Source: an uncultured Oscillospiraceae bacterium
GTDB taxonomy: Bacteria > Bacillota > Clostridia > Oscillospirales > Ruminococcaceae
NCBI GenBank assembly: GCA_947522735.1
Contig: CANNTZ010000025.1
Location: forward strand, 1 to 30,436
DNA length: 30,436 nt
Direction: 5' to 3'
Positions 7,374 to 14,850 of the stretch are shown piece after piece (position 1 is the stretch's first letter; each line of letters opens with the position of its first letter). The translations under genes were made by a program, and so were the position numbers. Under the pieces are notes generated by a model. It was not told where the DNA came from. It did not search any database and saw only the letters and a list, made by a program, of their open reading frames with translations.

Positions 7374-9110
7374 ATGTCGCTGAAAAAGCTTGTCAAAACG
7401 CTCACCCATGACATCAGCCTGCCTCAAAAGCTGATGCTTTACACCTCCGTAACCCTCTACCTCGTCCTTCTGCTGCTCGGTCTGCTGATATTCAACCGCG
7501 CCATCGGAATCCTGTCCGATATGAACGAGCAGAGCGTGCACGAGCAGCTGCAAAGCCTGGATGAGGCGATACGAAGCCGTTTGGAAAATTACCAATCCGT
7601 TCCCTCAACGCTGATAATCGACCAGAGCTTTCAGGACAAGCTTGCGGAACGTCCGCGCGAATTTGGCGATGCGCTGGATTATGACGAGGAGATATTCAAC
7701 TATGTCAGCAGCATTTCCTCTCGCACCATCGTCGCCGTCGACTGGACGATCTATTTCAATGGTGAGCAGTGCGGCTCCCGCTACCGCAACATCAAAAGCG
7801 CCTCCGACGCAAGCGGCGAGGAGTGGCTCGAGGATCTGAAAAGCCAGAAGCTGAACAGGCTTGTCTGGTCGTTTGCGCCGTCGCAAAAGAAAAATGCGTC
7901 CTGCGAATTTGTCTGCGTCACCGGCGTGAAGAACCGCACCACCCGTGAAATCCCCGCCTATTTCCGCATGACCGTCAGCATAAGCTTTGTCTCCGAGCGC
8001 CTGCGCCAGACCGCCGAACGCGTTGGAGGAACGATCCTCATGCTCGACGGCGACGGAAATATACTTTGGCGCAGCTGCGACGAATATACAGGATACGATG
8101 AATATATATACAGCTATTTTAGCGGCGGAGAAAGCTCCGGCGGCTTTGATATCAGCACCATAGAGAGCAAGCACTTCGGCTACACTCTCGTCTGCCTGCG
8201 CGACTCCATGGCGCCGTCGCTGCGCTACATCAGCTTCAGCCGCTATTTTCTCGTGGTCACGCTCGTCATCATGGCGTTCTCCTTCCTTATGCTGCTGGCC
8301 TCCTCCCGGCTCATCGGGCGCCGCATAACCGATCTTGCCGGAAGCATCCGCTCTGTGGACGAGAGCACCCTTGAATTTGACGTAGATCTCACCGGAAAGG
8401 ACGAGGCCGGCGAGCTCAGCCGTGCTTTCTCAAGCCTGCTTGATCGCATCCGCTCACTGATAGAGCGCGACCGCCAGCTTGAGGCGGAGCGGTTCGAGCT
8501 GGAGATAAAGGCGCTGCAATCCCAGATAAACCCGCACTTTCTGTTCAACACGCTCTCGATAATAAACCTGCTCGCACAGGAGATAGAGGCGGATAACATC
8601 AGCGAATCCATCGAGGCGCTCGCAAATTTTTACCGCCTTTCGCTCAATAACGGAGAAAAGCTCATCACCGTGCGCGACGAGCTGGAGATTATCGACAATT
8701 ATCTTAAAATATGCTCGATACGCTACCGCGGGCGGCTATGCGTCGCGCGCGACATTGACCCGCGCGCGCTTGACTGCGTCATCCCCAAGCTGATAATTCA
8801 GCCGTTTCTCGAAAATTCGGTGTTTCACGGCTTTTCGCCCTACGCCGCGCGCGAGCCGGTCATAAGCATAACTGTGCGCCGCTATGGCAACGAGCTCACC
8901 TTCCTGCTTGAGGACAACGGCGAGGGCATGACGGAGGAGGAGCTGCAAAAGGCGCTCTCGGGCGGCTTCGCCATTTCCAACGTGCGCCGCCGCATTGAAA
9001 TGCTCTATGGCAAAAACGGCGGAGTGACGATAACCACGGCACCGGGACACGGCACCGCTGTAATGATAAGGCTCCTCGTCAAAATGCCGGAGGACGGCGC
9101 ACGGATATAA
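7374..9110 (+). CDS. YesM-type sensor histidine kinase
   Basis: A 578-residue membrane kinase. Helix 1 lies at about 22-42 (LMLYTSVTLYLVLLLLG), then an extracytoplasmic sensor region to about 288, helix 2 at about 290-312, a HAMP linker to about 365, and the His_kinase domain with QSQINPHFLFNTL, where H388 is the expected phosphorylation site. The ATP-binding domain is at about 475-575 with LLEDNGEGM. This is the LytS/YesM class rather than the classic EnvZ class. It is translated directly after the response regulator. The likely input is a sugar or sugar-loaded binding protein; the ligand is not evident. Confidence 0.95.
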   Translation: MSLKKLVKTLTHDISLPQKLMLYTSVTLYLVLLLLGLLIFNRAIGILSDMNEQSVHEQLQSLDEAIRSRLENYQSVPSTLIIDQSFQDKLAERPREFGDALDYDEEIFNYVSSISSRTIVAVDWTIYFNGEQCGSRYRNIKSASDASGEEWLEDLKSQKLNRLVWSFAPSQKKNASCEFVCVTGVKNRTTREIPAYFRMTVSISFVSERLRQTAERVGGTILMLDGDGNILWRSCDEYTGYDEYIYSYFSGGESSGGFDISTIESKHFGYTLVCLRDSMAPSLRYISFSRYFLVVTLVIMAFSFLMLLASSRLIGRRITDLAGSIRSVDESTLEFDVDLTGKDEAGELSRAFSSLLDRIRSLIERDRQLEAERFELEIKALQSQINPHFLFNTLSIINLLAQEIEADNISESIEALANFYRLSLNNGEKLITVRDELEIIDNYLKICSIRYRGRLCVARDIDPRALDCVIPKLIIQPFLENSVFHGFSPYAAREPVISITVRRYGNELTFLLEDNGEGMTEEELQKALSGGFAISNVRRRIEMLYGKNGGVTITTAPGHGTAVMIRLLVKMPEDGARI

Positions 9111-9153
9111 AAAACGCCTGTACGGCCAAACGCTCCGTACAGGCGCTTTTTAT
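9111..9153. terminator. Bidirectional terminator between the kinase gene and mgtE
   Basis: Perfect 11-base arms CGCCTGTACGG (9115-9125) and CCGTACAGGCG (9135-9145), preceded by an A-run and followed by a T-run, between two convergent genes. Confidence 0.9.
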
Positions 9154-9174
9154 ATTTATTCACCTTTTTGAATA

Positions 9175-10560
9175 TCAAAACAGTAATCCGCAGGCTATCG
9201 CGAAATAGACCAGCAGTGAGAGCGCGTCCACAATGGTTGTGATGAACGGGCTTGCCATGACCGCCGGGTCGCAGCCGATCTTCTTTGCCAGTATCGGCAG
9301 CGTGCAGCCAATGACCTTTGCCACAAACACCGTCGCCGCCATTGTCAGGCAGACGGTGAGCGCGACCATAACGGTGACGTCGTTGTTGTGCATCAGCAGG
9401 CGGTCAATGAGCATGATCTTCGCGAAGCACACCGCGGCAAGCGTCGTGCCGCAAAGCACTGCGGTCTTGCACTCTTTCCAAATGACCTTGAGCAGATCCG
9501 AAAATTGCAGCTCGCCGAGCGATATCGCGCGAATTACCGTGACCGACGACTGCGAGCCGGAGTTGCCTCCGGTGTCCATCAGCATCGGGATGAAGGAGGT
9601 CAAAATGACCTGCGCCGCAAGCTGCTTTTCAAAGCCGGTGATTATCATCCCCGTGAAAGTGGCGGACACCATCAGCAGCATCAGCCACGGTATACGGTGC
9701 TTGAAAAGGTCGAAGGCGTTGGAGCGCAGATAGGTCTTGTCGGACGGCGTCATACCGCCCATGATCTCCATGTCCTCCGTGGCCTCGTCCACCATGACGT
9801 CCATAGCGTCGTCGAAGGTGACGATACCGACCATGCGCCCCTCTCCGTCCACGACCGGGAGCGCGAGAAAGTTGTATTTGGCGAGCATCTGCGCCACCTG
9901 CTCCTGATCGGTGTGGGTGTTGACCGAGATGACGTTGGTCTCCATCATGTCCTCAAGGTGCGTGTTGTCGTCCTGCGCAAGCAGCAGATCCTTGACCGTC
10001 ACAAAGCCCAACAGCTTTTTGCCGCGCGTAATATAGCAGGTGTAGATTGTCTCCTTATCGACGCCGGTGCGCCGTATGCGGCGTATCGCCTCCTCCACCG
10101 TCATATCAGGGCGCAGCGAAACATATTCGGTGGTCATTATAGAGCCGGCCGAATTTTCGGGATATTGAAGTATCTCGTTGATCTCCTTGCGCATCTCCGG
10201 CGCGGACTGCGCGAGGATGCGGTTGACGACATTCGCGGGCATCTCCTCGATGATATCCACCGCGTCGTCTACGTAAAGCTCGTTGAGGACCTCGCGAAGC
10301 TCCGAATCTGAAAAGCCCTTTATCAGCAGCTCCTGATCGTCCGAGTCCATCTCGACGAAGGTCTCCGCCGCAAGCTCCTTTGGAAGCAGACGGAACAGCA
10401 GCGGGAGCGACTCCCTGTGCTTCATCCCCTCAAACACGGCCGCCACGTCGGCGGGATTCATCGTGATGAGGATGTCCTTTATCGTCAGATACTTTTTGCT
10501 CTCCAGCAGCACCTCCAAGGTGCCTGCCACCGTTACGTTGGTTACGTTATACTCTGCCAT
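9175..10560 (-). CDS. mgtE: MgtE magnesium transporter/channel
   Basis: A 461-residue inner-membrane Mg2+ channel. In order: an N-terminal superhelical domain (about 15-130), two CBS domains (about 137-255, starting at the GSIMTTEYVSL segment), a connecting helix with the TPSDKTYL segment, and five membrane helices to the C-terminus, including the pore signature DTGGNSGSQSS that is diagnostic of MgtE. The N and CBS domains close the pore when cytosolic Mg2+ is high. The start at 10560 has CAGGAG ten bases upstream. The gene is preceded by its own consensus promoter and a leader ORF, and by no M-box riboswitch that I can recognise. Confidence 0.97.
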   Translation of the reverse strand: MAEYNVTNVTVAGTLEVLLESKKYLTIKDILITMNPADVAAVFEGMKHRESLPLLFRLLPKELAAETFVEMDSDDQELLIKGFSDSELREVLNELYVDDAVDIIEEMPANVVNRILAQSAPEMRKEINEILQYPENSAGSIMTTEYVSLRPDMTVEEAIRRIRRTGVDKETIYTCYITRGKKLLGFVTVKDLLLAQDDNTHLEDMMETNVISVNTHTDQEQVAQMLAKYNFLALPVVDGEGRMVGIVTFDDAMDVMVDEATEDMEIMGGMTPSDKTYLRSNAFDLFKHRIPWLMLLMVSATFTGMIITGFEKQLAAQVILTSFIPMLMDTGGNSGSQSSVTVIRAISLGELQFSDLLKVIWKECKTAVLCGTTLAAVCFAKIMLIDRLLMHNNDVTVMVALTVCLTMAATVFVAKVIGCTLPILAKKIGCDPAVMASPFITTIVDALSLLVYFAIACGLLF

Positions 10561-10627
10561 CGGTTACACTCTCCTGTTCGTGAAATGTCAAAATCAGGAA
10601 GTCCGACACGCAGACCAAAGTAAACGA

Positions 10628-10720
10628 TTATAATAATCTCAGGCGGAAACCCTCATGCAGCGCCGGGGCATTCCGCGTACTTCGGCCCACAGGTGTGCCG
10701 CTGCTACTTCCAGCGTCCAT
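10628..10720 (-). CDS. Putative 30-residue leader peptide upstream of mgtE
   Basis: A short frame starts at ATG 10720 with a perfect AGGAGG (10728-10733) seven bases upstream and ends in TAA at 10628; mgtE begins 67 bases later. The peptide starts MDAGSSSGTPVGRS and ends EGFRLRLL. Part of its mRNA can fold: GCGGAA pairs with TTCCGC around an inner CCC/GGG. The ribosome site is as good as any in the window, which argues that it is translated. By analogy with the mgtL and corL leaders of other bacteria it may couple translation to mgtE expression, but that is inference; I do not recognise the peptide. Confidence 0.5.
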   Translation of the reverse strand: MDAGSSSGTPVGRSTRNAPALHEGFRLRLL

Positions 10721-10796
10721 GACGTTTCCTCCTTTATAAATTTAAAAAACTACGCCCGTTTTCACGCATATTCGCGCAAAAAACGCCGCTTTTATA

Positions 10797-10825
10797 ATTA
10801 TAGCGCGTTTTTCACGTTCTGTCAA
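10797..10825 (-). promoter_or_regulatory. Consensus sigma-A promoter for the leader ORF and mgtE
   Basis: On the minus strand a perfect TTGACA (10820-10825), a 17-base spacer and a perfect TATAAT (10797-10802). The predicted start near 10790 gives about 70 bases before the leader ORF and about 230 before mgtE. Confidence 0.85.
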
Positions 10826-10860
10826 CGCCGCATTCTCTCTAAATCCAAATATCGACGTTT

Positions 10861-11841
10861 TTAACGTTTTTCCGTATATTTTTCCGCTATATTTTGCAGC
10901 CAGCCGAGATACTCCTGCGCCGTTTCATCCGGCTGTATTATCCTGACGCCGCTGCCAAGCCCGCAAAGCCAGCCGAAAAACTGCGCGCTCACATCGACCT
11001 GCGCCCGCGCATAGACCTTTTCTCCGTCGCGCCACATGGGGATTCCGCTGCCGAAGCGGTCGATGAATACGCCTGCAAGGCGCTCCGCAAGCTCAAAGGT
11101 GACTGCGCGCGTCTCGCCGCCGAACATGCCGAACACCCGGCGCGAATACACCGCCGTATCGAACCCGGCGAACTGCTCCGCGCCCTCCCGCGGCCCGTTT
11201 TCGCGCTCGATGCCCTGCATTTTGTCCACGCGGAAGTGCTTTATCCTCCCGCCCTCAAAGGCGATCAGATAGTAGTTCTCGTCGTCCCACGCCAGCGCCC
11301 ACGGGCTTGCGAGATACCGCGCACCGCCGCGCCTGCGCCGCAGCCGCCGATCTGTTCCCCACTCGCAATACCAGAAGCTGACGCGGCAGTTTTCGGCTAT
11401 AGCCGCATACAGCGCGTCCACATTATAGTAGATGCCCTCGTTCGCCGCCTTTATGCGGTTTGCAACATATACCTGTCTCCGGAGCTGCTCCGCCTCGAAC
11501 CGGCTGCACAGCGATTGCAGCTTTAATATCAGCCCGCGCGACTGTATGAGGGTGATGAACCGCGACGCCTGTACCGAATCCACCAGCAGCTTTAGCTCCG
11601 GCAGCTCAAAGCGGCGGCTCGCGATGTAATATCCGGCCGGGCGGCGGTACACGACGTCGTATCCTGCCAGCCGCAGCGCCTCGATATCGTCGTAGAGCGT
11701 CTTGCGCTCGCAGGCTATCCCATCACGCCCGAGCGCCGCCAAAATATCCGCGGTGTCCGCCGGGTGTCTCTCATCTGTGTTCATTTCGAGAAATCTCAGC
11801 AGATGCAGTATCCGCAGCTTCTGTCCCGATGCTCTCGCCAT
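10861..11841 (-). CDS. WYL-domain transcriptional regulator
   Basis: A 326-residue cytoplasmic regulator of the YafY/DeoR-WYL type. Residues 1-70 form a winged helix-turn-helix with IACERKTLYDDIEALRLAGYDV as the recognition portion and wing. A middle region is followed by the WYL domain (about 140-205: CRVSFWYCEWG, ASPWALAWDDENYYLIAFE, KHFRVDKM), a sensor fold that binds nucleotide or other small ligands. A C-terminal WCX-like extension follows. The start at 11841 has GGGAGG upstream. It lies 12 bases downstream of a nitroreductase gene and is probably co-transcribed, making it a candidate for binding the dyads in that promoter. Confidence 0.92.
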   Translation of the reverse strand: MARASGQKLRILHLLRFLEMNTDERHPADTADILAALGRDGIACERKTLYDDIEALRLAGYDVVYRRPAGYYIASRRFELPELKLLVDSVQASRFITLIQSRGLILKLQSLCSRFEAEQLRRQVYVANRIKAANEGIYYNVDALYAAIAENCRVSFWYCEWGTDRRLRRRRGGARYLASPWALAWDDENYYLIAFEGGRIKHFRVDKMQGIERENGPREGAEQFAGFDTAVYSRRVFGMFGGETRAVTFELAERLAGVFIDRFGSGIPMWRDGEKVYARAQVDVSAQFFGWLCGLGSGVRIIQPDETAQEYLGWLQNIAEKYTEKR

Positions 11842-11853
11842 GGCGTCCTCCCG

Positions 11854-12438
11854 TCAGCCGATTATCAGCTCCCTCACGGCACGCTTGGGCACATGCTGCA
11901 CCTTATTTACGTTCCAATACGCCGTCGAGCCGGATTCCGGCATTTCCTCGAGAACGACCGTCTCGGCCGGCTTGCCGAGCGCCAGCAGCAGCATCGGCTC
12001 GAAGCCGTCTCCCACGCTCATCAGCTCGCTGACCTCCCTGCGGGCGAAGCTGCCGATCATGCAGCCTCCAAGCCCCTGCTCACGCGCCGCCAGCATTATC
12101 GTCTGTGCACAGATCCCGACGTCCACACGGTATCTCTCCGGCTGCGGCGCAACCTCCCTGTCCGCAAGAATCAGGATGTACGCCGTCGGGCGCTCCTCCT
12201 CGGTCTGCGGCGGGAACTGCTCGTCGTTGAGCAGCCCTGCCCATCGCGTATGCGGGAAAATCCTGTCGTTGACCGCCTTTTCCCACGACAGCGCATATCT
12301 GATCGGCTGCCGGTTCACACTCGACGGTGCGTAACGCGCCGCTTCGATGAGTGATACAAGCGTCTCGCGGCTCACTGCGTGCGACGCGTCGAAGCGGCGA
12401 TAGCTGCGCGAGCCTTTGACAAGCTCCAAAAATGTCAT
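11854..12438 (-). CDS. Nitroreductase-family flavoprotein
   Basis: A 194-residue cytoplasmic FMN enzyme. The N-terminus FLELVKGSRSYRRFD contains the conserved RRSYRxF phosphate-binding segment, then AARYAPSSVNRQPIRY matches the family's AP-S--N-Q-W/P region. The C-terminal half has EQGLGGCMIGSF and a short LLLALGKPAE tail. The family reduces nitroaromatics, quinones or flavins with NAD(P)H; the true substrate is not evident, and small members like this one are often of unknown role. The start at 12438 has GGAGAG upstream. It heads the operon with the WYL regulator. Confidence 0.9.
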   Translation of the reverse strand: MTFLELVKGSRSYRRFDASHAVSRETLVSLIEAARYAPSSVNRQPIRYALSWEKAVNDRIFPHTRWAGLLNDEQFPPQTEEERPTAYILILADREVAPQPERYRVDVGICAQTIMLAAREQGLGGCMIGSFARREVSELMSVGDGFEPMLLLALGKPAETVVLEEMPESGSTAYWNVNKVQHVPKRAVRELIIG

Positions 12439-12462
12439 AGCTGATCTCTCCTTTTCTTCTTG

Positions 12463-12493
12463 TTATACTGCAAGTATAATATCGACATATTAT
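12463..12493. promoter_or_regulatory. Two overlapping palindromes at the nitroreductase promoter
   Basis: TTATACT-GCA-AGTATAA (12463-12479) and ATAATAT-CGAC-ATATTAT (12476-12493) are both perfect 7-base inverted repeats that share four bases. They cover a plausible minus-strand -10 (TATACT) and its spacer; an ACGACA at an 18-base distance could be the -35. The placement is that of a repressor site, and the WYL regulator in the same operon is the obvious candidate. Confidence 0.5.
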
Positions 12494-12551
12494 CCCTGTC
12501 GTATTTTGTCTGCTTCTTTTGTCGAACAAGCAAGCATACCGTCTGTATATA

Positions 12552-13412
12552 TCATTTCAGTTTATCCTTGATGTATTCAAGATAGCGCCGCACCGGATCG
12601 ACGTCGGTGTAGATATAGAGCATCCGTGCACCGACGACGTCCTCTATCTCGTTGAGCATCAGTCCTCCGTGCGCGTCAAACAGGAAATCAACGCCCACAA
12701 AGCCGAATTCGAACTCGCGCGCTATCCGGTCAACGAGCGCGCGCTCCGCGTTCGACAGCTCGTATCGCTCCGCCCTGCCGCCAAGACAGAAGTTGGCGCG
12801 GATATCCCCGTTCTCCGCAATCCGCAGCATCGCCGCCACCGGCTCGCCGCCGATAACGTACACCCGCAGATCCCGGCCCGGCGCTCCGGCCACGCGTTGT
12901 AGCACGAAGTCCTCGCGGCGCTCCCGCCGTTCGGCGCGGTATTCCGCCAGCGCCTGCGCGCTCTCTATCAGCTTCACCGCGTAGCCGCCGCGCCCGCAGC
13001 ACGGCTTTGCCACTATCGGGAACTCCGCCGCGCAGCCGCTCTCCTCGCCGTCCCAACGGCAAAACCGCGTATCCGGCAGAGGCACGCCTTTGCCGGCGAG
13101 ATACTGATAGGTGCGCGCCTTGTCGCCGGTTATCTCCGCGACCTTTGAATTGTTGAACACCGGCACACCCAGCCCCTCGAGCTGGCGTGTCAGCCCGGGG
13201 GCTATTGTCCTGCATATCGCAAAATCCGGCGGCGCGACGCCGCGCCCCTCGTATTTTACCGACAGCTTCCCGCCAAATACGCCAATCTCAATATACTCTC
13301 TGTATAATAATTCGATCTTTATACCGGATTGTGCCGACTTTTCGAGATAGAAGCCGATATTCCTGCGATTCCTTGCGGCGTCGGGAATGGAATAGATCAA
13401 CCAGCCGTTCAT
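12552..13412 (-). CDS. ATP-grasp ligase, RimK-like (second of a tandem pair)
   Basis: A 286-residue cytoplasmic protein. The preATP-grasp part (1-95) is followed by the ATP-grasp fold: VAKPCCGRGGYAVK (nucleotide lysine and glycine-rich loop), the DFVLQRVAG strand, DLRVYVIGGEPVAAMLR, and a metal-binding end FLFDAHGGLMLNEIEDVVGARML. The end has N-E-I-E-D where the classic RimK pattern is E-x-N, so the metal ligands are rearranged or the family is distinct. The start overlaps the stop of the upstream gene by ATGA. ATP-grasp enzymes join a carboxylate to an amine or thiol through an acyl phosphate; neither substrate can be read here. Relatedness to its neighbour suggests an old duplication. Confidence 0.85.
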   Translation of the reverse strand: MNGWLIYSIPDAARNRRNIGFYLEKSAQSGIKIELLYREYIEIGVFGGKLSVKYEGRGVAPPDFAICRTIAPGLTRQLEGLGVPVFNNSKVAEITGDKARTYQYLAGKGVPLPDTRFCRWDGEESGCAAEFPIVAKPCCGRGGYAVKLIESAQALAEYRAERRERREDFVLQRVAGAPGRDLRVYVIGGEPVAAMLRIAENGDIRANFCLGGRAERYELSNAERALVDRIAREFEFGFVGVDFLFDAHGGLMLNEIEDVVGARMLYIYTDVDPVRRYLEYIKDKLK

Positions 13413-14302
13413 TTTGCGCCGCCCTTTTCCATCGTTTCGACTATATGCCCCAGTATGCTCCGTGCGACGTCGATGCCTGTCGCCGTGCGGATATTCTTCA
13501 TATGCGCGTTGGAATTGACCTCGCAGACTACAGGTCCGTCGCGCCCGAACAGAATATCCACGCCGCCGAAATCCAGCCCGAGCAGCGCACAGCAGTGCAC
13601 GGCGAGCGCGCTTTCGGCTCCGCTCGGGTCATAAGCCCGCGCCGTGCCTCCGTTGCTGACGTTGGAGCGGAAGTCTCCCGGCCTTGCCCTTCGCCTCATC
13701 GCCGCGACTACCCTGCCGCCGACGACGTTCAGCCGGATATCCTCGCCGTAGCTCTCGGTTATCAGTCTTTGCAGCAGCAGCGGGCGCGGTGAGGTGCGGC
13801 GGACTATGCCGTCCAGCTCTTCGATATCCCCGGCGAGGTACACCTGCTTGCCGAACGAGCCGAACCACTCCTTGACGACCATCGGGAATCCTATCGTCTG
13901 CGCGGCTGCGTCAAGGAAGTCGAGGCGGTCATATCCAACGCCCTCAAAGGTCTTAGGCACGATCACCGTCTCCGGCATCGGCACGCCCGCAAGCTGCAAT
14001 CGAAAGTGCGTCAGCGACTTATCATCGCACAGCCCTATGGCCTCCGAGCTGTTGAACAGCCGCAGCCCCATGCTTTCGAGCGCCTGCGCGAGCCGGAGAT
14101 CCTTGTCCCAAAAGAGAACGAAGTCCGGCAGCGCTTCGCCGCTTATCAGCCTGCACCCCTCCGACGATATTGTATAGATAAGCTCGGTGTTCGCCCGCGG
14201 CTCAAGCGCGCAGCCCAGATTTTCCGCTGCGTTCATAAGCTGCGTCACCTGCTCCGAGAATTTCTCCCCCAGAAACGCGTTATATACTATCCAGCCCCTC
14301 AA
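13409..14302 (-). CDS. ATP-grasp ligase, RimK/LysX-like (first of a tandem pair)
   Basis: A 297-residue cytoplasmic protein. The start is TTG at 14302 with GGAGG eight bases upstream. It begins MRGWIVYNAF; the ATP-grasp core shows FPMVVKEWFGSFGKQVYLA, LLLQRLI, DIRLNVVGGRVVAAMRR, RSNVSNGGTAR and the metal-binding strand VVCEVNSNAHMKN, all typical of RimK/LysX-type ligases. Such enzymes add glutamate or another amino acid to a peptide, protein or cofactor. No carrier protein (LysW-like) or obvious peptide substrate gene lies next to it. It heads a two-gene operon with a good promoter. Confidence 0.88.
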   Translation of the reverse strand: MRGWIVYNAFLGEKFSEQVTQLMNAAENLGCALEPRANTELIYTISSEGCRLISGEALPDFVLFWDKDLRLAQALESMGLRLFNSSEAIGLCDDKSLTHFRLQLAGVPMPETVIVPKTFEGVGYDRLDFLDAAAQTIGFPMVVKEWFGSFGKQVYLAGDIEELDGIVRRTSPRPLLLQRLITESYGEDIRLNVVGGRVVAAMRRRARPGDFRSNVSNGGTARAYDPSGAESALAVHCCALLGLDFGGVDILFGRDGPVVCEVNSNAHMKNIRTATGIDVARSILGHIVETMEKGGAK

Positions 14303-14656
14303 CCCGTTTTCCTCCGCTGTTTATCGCTTTACTGCATTTAATTATACCTCCATTTCCCCCGTTCGTCAACCCGTCCGGCCGGCGTCCGGCGGCATATTCG
14401 CGTTGAGATTACACTGCGGCGGCTCCTTGCGGCGCTGTCTCCGTCAGGCCTGCCCCACAGCATGGGCGTGAGCCTGTTTTTTATCGCCGGGCTTTGCTTA
14501 CGCTCATAACTCGGAGCGCCTCTCGGAGCCATTTTTTCTGTGGTAGCGGCAAAATTGATGCCATAAAAAACAGCGTCCGCCTCAATCAAACCCTACATGC
14601 TTTGATTTGATTATATTTTACCGACAGCATGGAAAATGAGCAACGGCGCGGAGGTC
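14303..14656. other. Gene-free region upstream of the ATP-grasp operon
   Basis: Apart from the promoter I see no convincing gene. An 83-codon minus-strand frame (14338-14589) lacks a ribosome site and runs through the promoter. There is a direct repeat CTCGGAGC at 14510-14517 and 14522-14529, followed by a T6 run, and an inverted repeat AATCAAA...TTTGATT at 14584-14607. The content could be a structured RNA or a dispersed repeat, which cannot be decided from one copy. Confidence 0.4.
14341..14369 (-). promoter_or_regulatory. Sigma-A promoter of the ATP-grasp pair
   Basis: TTGACG (14364-14369), a 17-base spacer and a perfect TATAAT (14341-14346) on the minus strand, about 40 bases before the TTG start codon. 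Confidence 0.8.
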
Positions 14657-14830
14657 TCAATTCATAGTATGCGCTGCATAAGCGGAAGCCTGTTGACAAA
14701 CAGACGCACCTCCCTCCGGGGAGCGGTGGCTTGGCTCCCTGCAAATACTGTCAGCCCTCTTTTTCGGGAAGGTAATAAAGGCATATTCGGATCCGCAAAA
14801 ATGTCCATTGCATTTTTGTAATTTTGTCAT
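14657..14830 (-). CDS. Small ORF downstream of the HEPN-like gene (57 residues, uncertain)
   Basis: ATG at 14830 has a good GGAGG eight bases upstream, and the frame begins 20 bases after the stop of the HEPN-like gene, as in an operon. The peptide starts MTKLQKCNGHFCGSEY and has four cysteines, with no membrane segment. The last third is low-complexity-like and its DNA may belong to a non-coding repeat. I do not recognise it. Translation is plausible from the ribosome site only. Confidence 0.3.
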   Translation of the reverse strand: MTKLQKCNGHFCGSEYAFITFPKKRADSICREPSHRSPEGGASVCQQASAYAAHTMN

Positions 14831-14850
14831 TGGTGCTACCTCCCGAAAAA

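Larger units (their letters stand above)
10561..10860 (-). other. mgtE leader region
   Basis: These 300 bases between the WYL gene and mgtE hold the promoter and the leader ORF described separately. Bases 10561-10627, after the leader stop, show no clear terminator hairpin and carry only the mgtE ribosome site. Confidence 0.6.

Noticed and set aside
5790..7595. 601-codon open frame on the minus strand
   Set aside because: Antisense to the response regulator, whose receiver and AraC domains are unmistakable.
10561..10860. M-box Mg2+ riboswitch upstream of mgtE
   Set aside because: No recognisable M-box core was seen; the space is taken up by a leader ORF. A covariance search would settle it.
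14338..14589. 83-codon minus-strand frame upstream of the ATP-grasp pair
   Set aside because: No ribosome site, runs through the promoter and an odd composition; treated as non-coding.
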